From Euclidia mi (lineage: Eukaryota > Arthropoda > Insecta > Lepidoptera > Erebidae), in the NCBI GenBank assembly GCA_944739405.2, contig OX123193.2, forward strand, positions 8,812,331-8,876,330: a DNA stretch of 64,000 bases, read 5' to 3'. How positions within the stretch are numbered: position 1 is the stretch's first letter; each line of letters opens with the position of its first letter. A program made the translations under genes and the position numbers. The notes beneath the pieces are model-generated. The model had not been told where the DNA came from, made no database searches, and worked only from the letters and a program-made list of their open reading frames with translations. Shown one piece after another: positions 11,338 through 22,254 of the stretch.

Positions 11338-11632
11338 CTAGACACATGACTCCTCTGACTCGAAACAACAGTGTATGTGGAGGTTCTATATGGAGATGGA
11401 AGCCACAGCACAATGTGCAGTGCTAAGCGACGGTGACCACGTAAGCCACCACACTAACTTTTCAGTCCGTAATATTTGTGTTTTTAAATCATCATCAGCC
11501 CTGTATACTAGCTGTTCTATTGCTTGGCAAGAGCTTCTATGAAAGGAGTTAAGCCATAGTCACCATTGCCAAACGCGGATTAGCAGACTTCACATACCTT
11601 TTAATAGTAATTCTCGGTCAGGCTTTTAAAGA
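11338..11632. repeat. Degenerate SINE/LINE-tail fragments
   Basis: 11338-11450 contains gactcgaaacaacagtgt and accacgtaagccaccacac, resembling the body of the tRNA-derived SINE at 41190-41345. 11493-11632 starts catcatcagcc and contains gccaaacgcggatt, similar to the composite repeat at 17890-18085. Both are strongly diverged and give no coding signal. Confidence 0.4.
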
Positions 11633-12185
11633 GTGTGGTATTAAAATAACCAAAATATATACTCCAGTACCTGATGCAAGATCATATCTCAAGGTAATAC
11701 AGAATATAGATTTTTAGGCCCTGACCACACAGCCCACTAAAGGCTATTCAAACCATTTCGACACCTTCTAAAAAATCATTACCTACTATACTTTGGACGA
11801 TCACTTAGCGCCCACAATACATAACAGTCTAATGTTTGAAAAGCCTACTTGATTAAAAGGGCTAAAAGCAATATTCTTATGCCCAATAGAGGCTTCATAT
11901 TCTACCCTTAACATCGAACCTTAAGGGTTATGTAGAAAATACAAAGCGAGTATATTTTTTTATGAGTTAGCCATAAAACCACATTGTTGTTGAATCCTCT
12001 ATTTCACAAGCAAGGATAATGTTTATGGGTTTGTGAAGATGTTTGATTGCCATTGGATAAAATTGTAATTTTGTTTAAGAAGAGGTTTTACCAATACGGG
12101 ATGTAATCAGAAATAAAACAACTTACAAATTATACAGTTGTAAAAATAAATAATTAATGTTAATATACCTATATAAAATTCTTCC

Positions 12186-12365
12186 GTTGCTGATTAACTG
12201 ACAGACAACGCACAGCCGAAATTATTGAATGATTAGTGGTAAAAAGCTGAAATTTGGGATGTATGTTCCTGAAGACCACAGAAGGGTACACTAAGAAGAC
12301 ATTTCTGAAATTGTCACGGGGTCAGGCAGAAACAAATAATATGTGCCACCGTAGCTGCGGGCATC
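12186..12365 (+). repeat. Dispersed repeat family A, copy 1
   Basis: It carries the ordered motifs ctgacagacaacgcacagcc, gctgaaatttgggatgta, gttcctgaagacca and acactaagaagacattt. The same order occurs in other copies: plus orientation at 45985-46085, and reversed at 44275-44475 and 63540-63765. No terminal structure is certain. The family is abundant in moth genomes and may be Helitron-related, but that is not shown here. Confidence 0.5.
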
Positions 12366-12961
12366 ATCTAGTGAGGTATGATGCATGATGCAAGAAGATA
12401 GAGGATATAACTCTGAAGGAGGAGGACTTTTGAGGAGAGTAAAATTTGGTCCAACGGGCGTTAAAAATAGTTTTTCGAATTTCATATTATTACAAGTATA
12501 TGAGTATATTAAAACATATTCTATAAATACCGAAATTCCCTAAATTAAAAAGAGAAAAAAAAAACCGGTCAAGTGCGAGTCGGACTCGCGCACCGAGGGT
12601 TCCGTACAAACCTACCAGTCATAGTTATGGTATTTTTATTGCCAAATGAAATCCATAACATTACAGTATGGAAAGCTGGAGAAGCATAAATTAAATAAAA
12701 AGGGGTCTTTGTCGTTTGTAATCAGTCATCCTTTATTTTATATTAATATATATCGCTTATTTTATAATATAACTTAAATACCTATACCAACCTTGCAGCA
12801 GCCTTGCAAAAGTCTGCTGATGAATGATGGTAAGATTTTTTATCAAAGTTATTGATTTATAAAGTTTTTAGTGACTATTAGAAATCTGTTACAAAAATAC
12901 TAATAAAGTACAGAATAATTAGCAAAAAGGTTTGAAGACTGTGTAATTATTTGAAATCTCA

Positions 12962-13065
12962 ATCTCAATCAGCCTATCGCTGTCCACTGCTGGACATAGG
13001 CCTCTCCCAACACGCACCACAGTACACGGTCCTCAGCCTTCCGCATCCTTTATCTGGGCTATAAG
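12962..13065 (-). repeat. LINE 3'-end fragment embedded in the HINE-like repeat
   Basis: On the minus strand it reads like the last codons of a moth LINE (LGEAYVQQWTAIG, then stop) followed by a short tail. The same fragment sits at the equivalent place in the second HINE-like copy (60865-60978), so it was captured before that family amplified. Confidence 0.6.
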
Positions 13066-13069
13066 ATTT

Positions 13070-14875
13070 TGAGTTCACGGGAAGTACCCTGTAGGTTTTG
13101 ATTCCCTTGCGAGTAGTCGCGAGTTTGAAAAAAATATGATATTGCTCTTTCTTTTGATTGCGTAGACATAGAAGTTTGATTTTGTTACAGCCTAACGGTG
13201 TTATATACGTGAGTATTTGATATGAATTTCAATTTAATACCTCTACGCGTTCAAGAGAAAGGGGTAGTAACTTTAAATTGATTAAAAATATTTTTTTATA
13301 TGCTATAACTAAAAAAATACGGTTTTCGCAATTTTTCCTTTATAAGTGATATAAGACGTTGCTTCGTACCAAATTTCAAGATTTTGAGTTCACAAAAAGA
13401 ACCCTGTAGGTTTTGATTCCCTTGCGAGTAGTCGCGAGTTTGAAAATATGATTAAAATGCTCTTTCTTTTGATTGCGTAGACATAGAACTTTGATTTTGT
13501 TACAGCCTAACGGTGTTATATACGTGAGTATTTGATATGAATTTTAATTTAATACCTCTACGCGTTCAAGAGTAAGGGGTAGTAACTTTAAATTTATTAA
13601 AAATATTTTTCTTGTATGATGTAACTAAAAATTTATGGTTTTCGTAATTTTTCCTTTATATGTGCTATAAGGCGTTGCTTCGTACAAAATTTCAAGATTC
13701 TGAGCTCACGGACAGTACCCTGTAGGTTTTGATTCACTTGCGAGGAGGCGCAAGTTTGAAAATATGCTTATATTGCTCTTTCTTTTGATTACGTTGACAT
13801 AGAAGCTTGATTTTGTTGCAGTTTAACGGTGTTATATACGTGAGTATTTGATATGAATTTCAATTTAATACCTCCACGCGTTCAAGAGAAAGGGGTAGTA
13901 ACTTTAAATTTATGAAAAATATTTTTTTACATGCTTTAACTAAAAATTTACGGTTTTCGAAATTTTTCCTTCATATGTGATATAAGACGTTACTTCGTAC
14001 CAAATTTCAAGATTCTGGGTTCACGGGAAGTACCTTGTAGATTTTGATTCACTTGTGAGTAGGCGCGTGTTTGAAAATATGCTTATATTGCTCTTTCTTT
14101 TGATTGCGTTGACATAGAAGCTTGATTTTGTTGCAGCCTTACGGTGTTATGTACTTGAGTATTTGATATGAATTTCAATTTAATACCTCCACGCGTTCAA
14201 GAGAAAGGGGTAGTAACTTTAACATACATACATACATACATAACGTCACGCCTTTTATCCCCGAAGGGGTAGGCAGAGGTGTATTTCTACACCCACTTTT
14301 CGCCAGATATACCTTAGTCCCACGTAATAAGGGGCGAGCCTATTGCCGTACCGGGCACATTTCCAGACTCCGTGCTGCTACTGTGAATTTCGTGACAGAA
14401 AAACCCAATAACACTGCCCGACCCAGGAATCGAACCCGGGACCTCCCGATCCCACGCGCACATTTATGCCGCGAGACCAATGAGGCAGTCGTATAGGGTT
14501 TGATGTCGAGTTTTCCGTCTCTACGCAAAGATGGTATTTGCATCGTGTTATCCTTTAGTCGCCTCTTACGACACCCACGGGAAGATAGGGGGTGGTGACA
14601 CTTGTATTCTATGCCGTCAACCACACGGCAAACTATATATAGTAACTTTAAATTTATTAAAAATATTTTTTTATATGCTGTAAGTAAAAAATTACGGTTT
14701 TCGCAATTTTTCCTTTATAAGTGAAATAAAACGTTGCTTCGTACCAAATTTCAAGATTCTAAGTTCACGGGAAGTACCCTGTAGGTTTTGATTCCAATGC
14801 GAGTTTGAAAATATGCTGCAATTTGCAGCATATACAGCTGTATCTTTTGATTGCGTTGGATTAGAAGTTTGATTT
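13070..14875 (+). repeat. Tandem array of ~315-bp units (copy 1)
   Basis: The marker ttcacgggaagtaccctg and close variants recur near 13075, 13391, 13708, 14022 and, beyond the SINE, 14766. That is a spacing of about 314-317 bp once the 429-bp SINE plus duplication is removed. Each unit also has tgctctttcttttgattgcg, acggtgttatatac and cgcgttcaagagaaagggg. Units differ by scattered substitutions and small indels. No unit encodes a sustained reading frame. Confidence 0.85.
14223..14639 (-). mobile_element. Composite tRNA-headed SINE with perfect 12-bp duplication
   Basis: The direct repeat tagtaactttaa flanks it at 14211-14222 and 14640-14651. On the minus strand the 5' part is gccgtgtggttgacggcat..., a second moth SINE head. 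It is followed by a tRNA-like unit with an A-box-like cattggtctcgcggc, a B box gggttcgattcc and a body ending ctctgcctaccccttcgggg. The tail is (TATG)n at the low-coordinate end. The perfect duplication shows it landed in an already formed tandem array. It is non-coding, and its tail is shared with the RTE LINE at 40382-41185. Confidence 0.85.
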
Positions 14876-15036
14876 TTTTACTGCTCTATGGAACCGTAGA
14901 TTCGAGTATTTAGTATAAATTTCAGTTCGATACCTCCACGCATTCCTGAGAAAAAGAGTCTTGACAGACGGACGGACAACAAAGTGATCCTATAAGGGTT
15001 CCGTTTTTTACTTTCGAGGTACGGAACCCTAAAAAA

Positions 15037-15397
15037 CGTAAAATTTGAAGCACAGATTTTTATCGTTGAAAATAACAAATAAGTATTGTGTGAAAAACGC
15101 GCTCCACCTTTCAGGTCTCAGTAGCTACAAACCAGTTTACTTTTTATCATACAATGAAATGTACACAATCTGCCCGTCTATATTTACAGTAAAATGCGGG
15201 TTATAACTTAATCTTGCCAACGTTATCCATCTCGCTGGCCGCAACAATATCAATTACTTTACCGCAACACACCAATACTAACTGAAATGGATATGGTTTT
15301 ATTGATTTTCGGTTGTGAAGTCATGTGGTATAAAAACTTTTTTGTGTTGAACTAAGCTTACCAGAATATTGTATTACGAAAGAGGGATTTAAAAATT
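15037..15397. other. Non-coding spacer
   Basis: AT-rich sequence between the HINE-like repeat and the RTE insertion. No gene or repeat structure was recognised. Confidence 0.5.
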
Positions 15398-15416
15398 TGA
15401 TCAATCTGTTAATATT

Positions 15417-17580
15417 ATATATATATTATATAAGCTTTAAAAGAACCAAGCAGCTACTGACTCCAAAAATAAGATGGCATATGTTAGAGAAGAATGAATG
15501 TGTAGAAAAATTCAGAGATAGAGTGGTAGGTAAAATGTTAGGAATGGGCGATATGAATGATATTAGTGTCAATGAGTGTTGGGAAGAGATGAGTGAATGT
15601 ATTAAGGGTATAGCAAAGGATGTTTTAGGAGAGTCGAAAGGGAAGCGTATGAAAGATAAGGACACGTGGTGGTGGACAAAAGAGGTACAGAATGCACTTA
15701 AGGAAAAGAAAGCAAGGTTTAAAGAATGGCAGCTGACGAAAGGAGGAAATGAATCTTTAGAAGAAAGTAAGAAGAAGGAATATGACGAATGTAAAAAGAG
15801 AGCCAAAAAGGCCGTAGCCATTGCTAGATCCAATGCCCTAGACAAGTTGTACGGGTTACTTGAAAAACCCGAGGGTCATAAATACTTATACAGCATGGCT
15901 AAAGCTAGAGAGAGAAAGGCGAAGGATGTATCCCATATTAAGTGCATGAAAGACGAAACAGGAGCGATTCTTATGGACGAAGATAGAATAAAAGAACGAT
16001 GGAGGACATACTTTAAAAAGTTAATGAATGAGGAGAACGATTGGAGCGGAAAACTTGAGAATGAGGTGATGAATATTGGGTTAGTGAAGGAAATAAATAA
16101 GGACAAGGTAAAAAAGGCTGTTAGTGGAATGAAGAATGGAAAATCGTTAGGACCAGATGGAATACCAGTAGAAGCATGGAAAGCATTAGGAGATGATGGA
16201 TGGGCGTGGCTGACTTTATTCTTCAACAAGCTGTTGCACGAGGAGACCATACCCGAGGAATGGTGCAACAGTTACCTGGTGCCCATTTTTAAAAATAAGG
16301 GTGATATCCAAGAGTGCAACAATTATCGGGGAATAAAGTTAATGCCACATACTATGAAAGTATGGGAGAGAGTAATTGAGCGACGCCTGCGTGACGAGAG
16401 TGAGATTTCACGAAACCAATTCGGTTTTATGCCTGGTCGAGGTACGGTGGATGCCATTTTCGCTCTTCGTCAAATATGCGAAAAATACAGGGAGGCACAT
16501 AAAAACTTGCACATGGTGTTCGTCGACCTTGAAAAGGCATATGATCGAGTGCCCCGTGAAGTCTTGTGGTGGGCCCTGAAGAAGAAAGGAGTGCCTGGGA
16601 AATACCTGACGTTGATTCAAGCCATGTACGCTGAATGCCGAACGCAGGTCCGATCCGCAGCTGGTATCACAGCCAGATTCGATGTGGCCGTAGGCTTGCA
16701 CCAAGGATCGGCCCTTAGCCCCTACCTCTTCCTGTTAATTATGGATGCTATATCATCGGACATACAGGAAGAGGCACCCTGGTGCATGTTGTTTGCCGAC
16801 GACATCGTTCTGGTAGCAGAGAGTGGACAGAAGGTGCAGAGCAAGCTGGAGGAGTGGCCGCAGAGACTGGAGAATGTAGGCCTGAGAATAAGCAGAACCA
16901 AAACGGAGTATATGTTCTGTGACTTTGGCGGTCTCTCCAGTCCTATACCGGTTACACTCGGCGGTACACCTCTACCAGTATGCTCCGATTTCCGCTACCT
17001 AGGTTCACTCCTGCAAGATGACGGCGAAATTGATCGGGATGTTAGGCAAAGAATCAACGCAGGATGGATGAAATGGCGACAGGTCTCAGGCACAATATGC
17101 GACCACAAAATGCCTGTGAAATTAAAGGGCCGTATGTATAAATCAGTTATAAGGCCTGTCGTACTGTATGGAGCTGAGTGTTGGGCTACAAAGAAGATGG
17201 ATGAGAAACGATTGCATGTGGCAGAGATGAGAATGTTACGATGGATGTGTGGAGTGACAAGAATGGACAGAATTAGGAATGATTACGTTAGAGGTAGTAT
17301 GAAAGTGGCGCCCATAGCTGAAAAGGTGAAAGGGAGTCGATTGGCCTGGTATGGACATGTTATGCGGAGAGATGAGATGTATGTAGGTAAAAAAGTGATG
17401 GATATGCATGTAGAAGGACGAAAAGGGAGAGGACGGCCAAGGAAGAGATGGATGGACTGTGTGAGGATGGATATGAAAGAGAAAGGGGTAAGCGATCGGA
17501 TGACTGGTGACAGAGAAGTATGGAAGCGAAGGACATACTGCGCCGACCCCAAATAAATTGGGACCAGGGCAAGACAATGA
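15417..17580 (+). mobile_element. RTE-clade LINE, 5'-truncated, with perfect 19-bp target-site duplication
   Basis: The repeat TGATCAATCTGTTAATATT occurs at 15398-15416 and again at 17581-17599, exactly bracketing the element. The insert lacks the endonuclease and starts in the linker just before RT. It ends shortly after the stop codon with aagacaatga, a short RTE-type 3' end. Perfect duplication and an unbroken frame mark it as one of the youngest insertions in the window. Confidence 0.9.
15418..17556 (+). CDS. RTE reverse transcriptase, N-terminally truncated, otherwise open
   Basis: About 712 codons are open from the truncation to a TAA at 17554-17556. They begin with the linker RTKQLLTPKIRW, which in full elements follows the APE endonuclease. 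RT motifs in order: NGKSLGPDGIPVEAWK, LVPIFKNKGDIQECNNYRGI, NQFGFMPGRGT, MVFVDLEKAYDRVPRE, GLHQGSALSPYLF and the catalytic LFADDIVLV near 16793. The C-terminal region has VLYGAECWATKK, MLRWMCGVTRMDRIRN and GHVMRRDE, ending with a basic GRGRPRKRWMD. The endonuclease is absent and any start codon lies in flanking DNA, so the copy is not autonomous. The RTE assignment rests on these motifs and the short 3' end. Confidence 0.9.
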   Translation, partial: YIYYISFKRTKQLLTPKIRWHMLEKNECVEKFRDRVVGKMLGMGDMNDISVNECWEEMSECIKGIAKDVLGESKGKRMKDKDTWWWTKEVQNALKEKKARFKEWQLTKGGNESLEESKKKEYDECKKRAKKAVAIARSNALDKLYGLLEKPEGHKYLYSMAKARERKAKDVSHIKCMKDETGAILMDEDRIKERWRTYFKKLMNEENDWSGKLENEVMNIGLVKEINKDKVKKAVSGMKNGKSLGPDGIPVEAWKALGDDGWAWLTLFFNKLLHEETIPEEWCNSYLVPIFKNKGDIQECNNYRGIKLMPHTMKVWERVIERRLRDESEISRNQFGFMPGRGTVDAIFALRQICEKYREAHKNLHMVFVDLEKAYDRVPREVLWWALKKKGVPGKYLTLIQAMYAECRTQVRSAAGITARFDVAVGLHQGSALSPYLFLLIMDAISSDIQEEAPWCMLFADDIVLVAESGQKVQSKLEEWPQRLENVGLRISRTKTEYMFCDFGGLSSPIPVTLGGTPLPVCSDFRYLGSLLQDDGEIDRDVRQRINAGWMKWRQVSGTICDHKMPVKLKGRMYKSVIRPVVLYGAECWATKKMDEKRLHVAEMRMLRWMCGVTRMDRIRNDYVRGSMKVAPIAEKVKGSRLAWYGHVMRRDEMYVGKKVMDMHVEGRKGRGRPRKRWMDCVRMDMKEKGVSDRMTGDREVWKRRTYCADPK

Positions 17581-17889
17581 TGATCAATCTGTTAATATTG
17601 TAATTCTGGTTCCGACGATCTAGTGGTTTATAAGCTCAAGTTATTCAGTTCCAACCAATGGCAAAGCTTTGTATGATGTCCGATGATTTTTTCTGTACAT
17701 GGGTGTAACTTATATACATTATCTGGTTTGTTTATTAAGAGTAATTTACGTATGATTATCGGTTATCTGGTTTCCCCAGGATATCATAATTTCCTTGTTA
17801 TTTGGGACGGTTCTCAGCATACTAATCATGTGTAAGTTCATTAATTTAAGTTATGGTTTTAGTTCTGTGTCTGTATTTAAGTGTATATA

Positions 17890-18085
17890 AGTATCATCAT
17901 CAGCCTTTAACAGTCCACTTGCTGGAATAGGCCTCTTCTTTGACAAGAGGATGTGGCCTACTATACCACGCTGGCCAAACGGGTTTGTATCAAATTTTCC
18001 TTCTCTAACAGTGCTGTCCTCTGCATAATATGCTCCCTCTGTCGGCTCTTACGACACCTATGGGATGATATGGGGTGGTGACATT
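17890..18085 (-). repeat. LINE 3' tail plus SINE-head fragment
   Basis: On the minus strand it contains a piece of the gtgtcgtaagag SINE head used by the composite SINE at 14223, followed by aggcctattccagcaagtgg and the gctgatgatg tail of a moth LINE. It is non-coding and probably a degenerate retroposon. Confidence 0.5.
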
Positions 18086-18121
18086 CCGTATACACTTAAA
18101 GATACTTTGTACACTTAAAGA

Positions 18122-18181
18122 CAGCCTTTCGTAAAAAATAGAGATAAATATTGTTTATGTCTATTTTTTACAAAAGGCTAT
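18122..18181. repeat. Imperfect ~23-bp hairpin
   Basis: The arms agcctttcgtaaaaaatag and its near reverse complement (ctattttttacaaaaggct) are separated by about 20 bp. Two mismatches were seen. It may be a remnant of a short inverted-repeat element. Confidence 0.6.
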
Positions 18182-18189
18182 GCCTAGTT

Positions 18190-21100
18190 CGGGGTCAGTT
18201 GATCAGAATGATCATTACTATTTCATCAAAATTTTTGAAAAGAACTGAACTAGCAGTTTAGTTCTATGTATGTTGCATGCTAAAGTAGAGTCTATACAAG
18301 TACATTTTATACCTGCAGCGATGTAAATTCCAAATTACATGACTTTATTTAATACGCTTTTACATAACTCACTACACTATTAAAGAAGTTATGAGGTTTA
18401 TATAAGTTACAACCTATAAGTATTTCACCATACTCGAGACAAATTTGAAGATTATTGTCGGCAACTTTATCCAAACCGTTTTACATATAAATCGACTCAA
18501 TGAATATAACTTTTGGGATCTAACTTTTATAATCCCAATCAGGCTGCAGAAACCAATATCGTGAACATTCTAAACTCTTATAACACCACTTAGGTTCAAG
18601 CATGCAAAGGGTCCACTTTATGAGTGCCTGTATTATTGTTCCCAAAGCGGCTTGAATGGACCATGTGCTAATTGAAAGGGTTGACTGAAATTTGAAACAG
18701 CGAACAACAAACAAGGATTAAATTAACTATTTCTAACGATTTAGGTTGTCATTGATTTCGGATTATAGACCTTCCGGGGTTTTATTTGGTGTGGTGATTA
18801 AGAAACAGTTTGGGGACTATCCATCAATAAATAATTTGAGTAACTGTTTGAGTTGTACAGTTTTATTCGAAATCAGTCAATAATAATACGATCAAACACC
18901 AGATGTCATTGAAGTGTAATCAAAAATGAAAGAACGGGAATGGATAATATGTATGTACATAGACTCGCTTCCGTTTCCTGAAGGGGTAAGTAGAGATAGA
19001 CCGCCTTTTACAACGACCCATCGATTGTAAAAATATTAAAACTATATAAATTGAAAGTTATATCAATAGAATAGTTTCTTAGAAGTAACGAAATCTATCA
19101 ATAATTCTACCAGTGTTTCAAAATAGCCCAGTGTAAATTAAAATTTGTGGAACTCCAAAAATACATGGAATTTATTTTAAGCCTATCAAGGCTTTTAAAA
19201 TTTGAATATAAAACAAAAAAAGTTGCAATTCGGCGACCAATTAGCGTTCAGAGTAACAACTAATTGATATCGCTGGCGGCGGTAAAATTAATAAAAAAAG
19301 GTATTCCAATTAAACTATTTTTTTGGAAAACTAGACCTTTTCCATTCGCTAACTGATTCGGTTCACTTAATATTTCCAATTTCTAGAAAATTAAAGAAAT
19401 TAGGTGGGTAAAGCCTGAAGATTATTAATTCTATAGTAATTATGCATAATAAAACAGAAGGCTTTGTTTGAACACATAACAACAATGATTAAATAGGTTT
19501 AAAAAAATATTTTGGCCAAGAAGTAAGTGTGACAGAAAAATATAATAAATAATAACAATATTCGTTCAAGTCATCTTCTTTTCCACTCGAGAATTTGTAC
19601 TGAGGGGGAGAGCTGAGTTATAATAATATTGTTTCTGCTATCAGAGAAAAGTTTTTGCTTGTAAACTACATATAAAATACCCGTGTGACTCACTGTTTTC
19701 TAGCTAGTGCTATATGTGTATAGTACCTGTGGATGATAACTACGAAGTTGAAACAAATCAATAAAATAGACATGAAGATATGACCAAAATGTAACTATGT
19801 AAAATAATGGTGCGCTCATAATAGAACATATACCATACTTTACGAACTACGAGGAAAAAAAATCTATACTCAGACCAAACATTTGAAAATTATGAAATTT
19901 ATAATATAATTACTACATGGAGAGAACAAACTAAAATCTAAAGGAGGAAAATTAAGTAAATAAGTTTTCTGCGTGGGTTACGAAAATTCCTCTTAAATAG
20001 TAAATTCTTGAACGCATTCACAAGATAAATGGTAGGTGCAGTAATGAAATCTGTGGAAACTTTAAAACTACATATAACACGTCAGCTATGCGTCCACATC
20101 GAGATTGAGATGACGGGGAACGGCGACGGCATGAGAACGCTGGTTAAGGATACGGTATTAGGTATCTTTCTCTCTTTATCTTAATATGTAATGTGCAGGA
20201 GTGTATAGAGGAAAAGTTGTACTTCAATGCTTTCTGTGATAAATTGGCGATATGACGAAATACGAATAATTAAATCGCAATATTAATCATTTTATACATT
20301 TTATAGCCATTTACTTTCTATTCCTCAAAATTGTCGCGAGAAACAATATACTGTACAAGCTTTCATGATTTTTTAACATAAATTTAATGTATGATATGGG
20401 TAAAAATGAGAGAGAGAAAGTGAATATTTTTTTATATAATTATGTTTAGACGTAGACGTAGATAATGTGTGGTTGTATATATTCTTTAATGACAAAGAGA
20501 CACATAATATTGTGTACTCCTATCTAAGTTGGTGATTAGACGGAAATAAAAAATCTGTTATGTACCCGTTTGTAGTGGAATTTATAACTAAACTAAAATA
20601 TAATTTTTATCGCAGTGCCAAACAGGTCGGATTATTCATTAATTACCTTGATACTAGAAAATTCATCGTGAACTTTTACCTAGTACACTTTAAACAGCAA
20701 TTTCTTACGCGGGAATAGATTTCATATAAATATTTTAAATGGAATATTGAAAAATATATTATAAGTATCAAGAGAGAATACTAGCAAAAAATAAGTTAAT
20801 ATTTTTTTTACTGAATAATACCCCTAATACTAATTATTATTTCCTGCCGCCGTTTTCAAGATTAACAGTTGTACGTATTAATATGTATAATGTATGTTCA
20901 TAATATTTATGAATATTAACTCGCTCAATTAACTTGTCGATTAGTAAAGTGATTACTTTCTAAGTACTATAGCAAACTAATTAATAAGGCATGTTCACTA
21001 ATTGCGAATTACTCAGTGCAAGTACGTAGAATCGGTTGATTAGGTAATTGTCGATGCTGCAGAATTTAAATGGAGTTGAGAATAATAATTTACTATAATA

Positions 21101-21190
21101 GATACCTTCATAGTTGCAATATGAATGGGACTGATCAACAGAGGAAATTCTGCTCCCGGACTGTAACAGACTATCACTTGAAGGTACAGA
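18190..21190. other. Non-coding AT-rich DNA
   Basis: Three kilobases without a convincing gene. A partial SINE-tail motif (gtttcctgaaggggtaagta) sits near 18970. A 47-codon open frame near 20050-20190 has no supporting motif. Confidence 0.5.
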
Positions 21191-21222
21191 AAGTATACCG
21201 CCATTTTGCTTCTGTTACCTTT

Positions 21223-22110
21223 TTACAGTATAAGGTCGGCAAATGAACTAAGACCTGCCTGGGGGGGGGGGTAAGCTACTTGCCGTAAATTCAAGTAACT
21301 TCCATACTCTCCACTTGTTCGTCCCACATGCCCATTGAAATCTCCTCCCACAATTATCTCTTCATTCTCCGGTATATCCGTCAGCATGCTATCGAAATCC
21401 ATCCGAAACTTCTCTTTTACACAACCATCACATCCTACCGGAGAGGCATACACACTTATCACATTCAGAATAATATCTTGCAATATCACTTTCACAGCAA
21501 TCAATCTGTCACTAATTCTCCTTACACATGTCACACCATCTTTCAGAATTTCGTCTAACACAATTTCCACACCATTTCTTTTCCCATCACTTCCAGAATA
21601 ATAAAACTTGTAACCTTCTGCGATCTCCCTAGCTTTCGTACCTTTCCATTGTGTTTCCTGCAGACATGCCACATTTATTCGTGTTCTTTTCAAAACATTA
21701 GCTAATTCTCTAGCCCCTCCAGTCATTGTACCTATATTCAATCTTGCATACCACGCCCTTACGTCACAGGCTCGCTTCTTACGTTGCACTCGCCCGGAGT
21801 AGTGCAACAACTCTTGCATACTTCTCGCCGGTGCTGGCTGCGGCCCCTGCGCGTCGCCTGCGGAGAACGGCCGAACCCTATCGTACTCATTTACATATGT
21901 GTCCATACTGCAAATAGGTTTTGGCATGTATTTTACTAGCTGACCGCCTGCCTGACACCAACCCTCCTTGGAAATGTTATCGTCATAAAGGAAGGAGGTG
22001 ATATGAGAAACGGGGTTAATGGATAGGATGTATGACGAGGAAGAAGGGGTTTGTAGGCGGGGGGTACTCTAATGGTCGGACAGAACAATAGACAGAAGCA
22101 CCACCTGACT
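21223..22110 (-). pseudogene. RTE-clade endonuclease fragment with 5' leader, lacking RT
   Basis: The minus-strand frame starts at 21927 and runs about 230 codons. APE endonuclease motifs are RLNIGTMTGGARELANVLKR, NVACLQETQWKG, YKFYYSGSDGKRNGVEIVL and IIVGGDFNGHVG. The region up to about 22110 is a non-coding, GC-richer leader probably belonging to the same element. The frame degenerates after HVGRTSGEY near a G10 run (21259-21268), and no RT follows downstream. LINE copies normally lose the 5' end, so a copy that keeps the 5' part and lacks the 3' part points to deletion or rearrangement after insertion. Confidence 0.8.
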
Positions 22111-22233
22111 TAAGTATTAATATTACATACTGCACTTTAATTGGTGGCGGCTGTTATATTTTTATATTAAAAACCAAAAAAACATGCAGTATTTAATAAC
22201 TTTACTGCACTTTAACTTATAGGATGTTTTGAG

Positions 22234-22254
22234 TAGTAATAATAATAATAATAA
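22234..22254. repeat. TAA/AAT microsatellite at the 5' edge of the Dong element
   Basis: The tract agtaataataataataataa immediately precedes the 5' UTR. Dong elements are known to insert into TAA repeats, so this is the likely target. Confidence 0.85.

Larger units (their letters stand above)
12565..15036 (+). mobile_element. Helentron/HINE-like non-autonomous repeat, copy 1
   Basis: It starts ccggtcaagtgcgagtcgga, a stretch that folds back on itself, and soon shows AGGGTTCCGTAC (12596-12607). It ends with the inverse GTACGGAACCCT and a stem-loop just before the terminal A run. Between the ends lies a tandem array of ~315-bp units. Subterminal inverted repeats, a central minisatellite and a 3' hairpin are the architecture described for HINE (Helentron-associated) elements. 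No coding sequence remains in this copy. A SINE is inserted in the array at 14223-14639, and a LINE tail at 12962-13065 is shared with copy 2 at 58978-62847. Confidence 0.55.

Noticed and set aside
15426..16268. Long minus-strand open frames opposite the RTE RT
   Set aside because: Ser/Phe/His-rich shadows of the real plus-strand RT frame without motifs.
20041..20190. 47-codon open frame in a slightly GC-richer patch
   Set aside because: No start context, splice site or motif; length is within chance.
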